A DNA stretch of 20,712 nt from CAZIOQ01 sp964540975 (GTDB lineage: Bacteria > Patescibacteriota > Microgenomatia > UBA12405 > UBA6130): assembly GCA_964540975.1 (NCBI GenBank), contig CAZIOQ010000017.1:1-20712 (forward strand), written 5' to 3'. Positions 20,040-20,712 of this stretch are shown one piece after another. The stretch's first letter is position 1. The number at the start of each line of letters is the position of its first letter. Under the pieces are notes generated by a model. That model made no database searches. It had not been told where the DNA came from and worked only from the letters and a program-made list of their open reading frames with translations. The position numbers were made by a program, and so were the translations under genes.

Positions 20040-20712
20040 TTAGCAGCAATAAAGTTTTTGAGGGACTTTCCCTTTTTCAACCTTACCAAAAGGATTGTTA
20101 AATTGACGAATTTTGCTAATCATTTCTTGATTTTCTTTTGTCTGGATGTCTTCTCGACTCATATAATCTCTTAGTTTTTTCATCATTTCCGGTAAATCAA
20201 TTTTTGCCGGACAATTTTGGAAACATAAAGAACATAAAGTACAAGCAAAACAATTAGCGTTAAAGGCTTTTTTAAGGCCTTCAGACAAACCGGCAAAAAT
20301 TATTCCTCGAGAACCTAAATATTTATCCCCATAATTCGGCCCAATTTGCTGAAAAACCGGACAAAAATCCAAACAAGCACCGCAATTTAGACAATACAAA
20401 AGCTCCCCAAATCCGGCTTTTAAGATTTTGCTCCGACCGTTGTCTAACAAAATCAAATCGACTTCTTTGGCTCCTTGAGCGCCGATTATCGTTTGATTTT
20501 CAATATCTGCGGTTTTTGAGGGTCCAGAAATAATAGAAACATAAACCGGAAAATCTTGACCTGTTCCCCAAATTGCTGAAGCCTGAACAATTTTTAAAGC
20601 ATCAGAAAGCGTGGGAACAATTTTCTCCCAACCGGCAATAACAATATGAACTTCCGGCCAGCGGGAAATCAAAGAGATATTTCCTTCATTTTCTAAAATT
20701 ACTATCTGACCC
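20040..20712 (-). CDS. LutB/LldF-like iron-sulfur protein (partial, C-terminal part)
   Basis: The frame stays open to the right edge, giving 223 codons of what is normally a protein of over 400 residues; an in-frame TTG at 20672 is not the true start. The N-terminal part seen (ENEGN, then EVHIVIAGWEKIVP and SGPSKTADIE) is the end of the LUD domain. Two [4Fe-4S] motifs follow: CLNCGACLDFCP (from 20393) and CFACTLCSLCFQNCP (from 20252 to 20211). The second has five cysteines where four are usual. The ending AKIDLPEMMKKLRDY also fits LutB. In lactate users such proteins pass electrons during L-lactate oxidation; partner genes would lie to the right. The C-terminus ends in Cys-Cys. Lactate as substrate is a guess from the family. 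Confidence 0.88.
   Translation of the reverse strand, partial: GQIVILENEGNISLISRWPEVHIVIAGWEKIVPTLSDALKIVQASAIWGTGQDFPVYVSIISGPSKTADIENQTIIGAQGAKEVDLILLDNGRSKILKAGFGELLYCLNCGACLDFCPVFQQIGPNYGDKYLGSRGIIFAGLSEGLKKAFNANCFACTLCSLCFQNCPAKIDLPEMMKKLRDYMSREDIQTKENQEMISKIRQFNNPFGKVEKGKVPQKLYCC

Overview
The window looks like part of a small-genome, AT-rich, anaerobic bacterium. The best fit is a Patescibacteria/CPR lineage, perhaps Microgenomates-like, but that placement is inferred from gene content and style and no phylogeny was run. The grounds are lower-glycolysis enzymes beside a ferredoxin-dependent oxidoreductase, a sortase with a long Pro/Thr linker, many short membrane or secreted proteins of unknown role, and tightly packed or overlapping genes. 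UGA is used as a stop, so the Gly-UGA code of Gracilibacteria/SR1 does not apply.

Layout. Bases 1-3208 (minus) carry pyruvate phosphate dikinase followed one base later by a gamma-alpha 2-oxoacid:ferredoxin oxidoreductase subunit that runs off the left edge; together they would turn PEP into pyruvate and then acetyl-CoA. A small DUF4870-type membrane protein and enolase follow on plus. Bases 5093-5676 have no protein gene but hold a tRNA-Leu(CAG) on minus, a possible folded RNA, and GC-rich inverted repeats, one of which partly recurs at 3310. Bases 5677-7321 (plus) hold an unusual sortase with an internal LPDTG and an overlapping membrane-anchored PsbP/DcrB-like protein. Bases 7330-9799 (minus) form a three-gene unit: D-Ala-D-Ala-ligase-like ATP-grasp enzyme, C39-like cysteine peptidase, secreted coiled-coil protein. 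A lysine 2,3-aminomutase family radical SAM enzyme diverges from it behind a promoter lying inside nested palindromes. An SDR-type threonine dehydrogenase and a stand-alone ATP-cone protein follow on minus, then a lipoprotein (plus) and a small membrane protein (minus).

Bases 13820-19508 are all on minus and form a metal/Fe-S gene cluster: DUF5320 Gly-rich protein, two NifX/NifB-like cofactor-binding proteins, an isoprenylcysteine-methyltransferase-like membrane enzyme, a MinD-type ATPase with two [4Fe-4S] motifs, a CDF metal transporter with a C-terminal Cys ribbon, a DUF134-YibE/F fusion interrupted by a one-base frameshift, and exonuclease III. The cluster starts at a near-perfect consensus promoter (TTGACA-16-TATAAT) with a perfect 14-bp palindrome next to its -10 box. 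A cupin gene diverges from it, and a LutB/LldF-like Fe-S protein converges on the cupin and runs off the right edge.

Two initiation styles are visible. Several genes have strong AGGAGGTGA-type ribosome binding sites (DUF4870, ATP-cone, DUF5320, cupin). Others (sortase, threonine dehydrogenase, lipoprotein) have a -10 box only about 12-17 bases before the start codon and no Shine-Dalgarno. The most unusual items are the sortase with its own sorting-signal-like motif, the DUF134-YibE/F fusion with its frameshift, the ATP-grasp/C39/aminomutase neighbourhood, and the possible structured RNAs around the tRNA.
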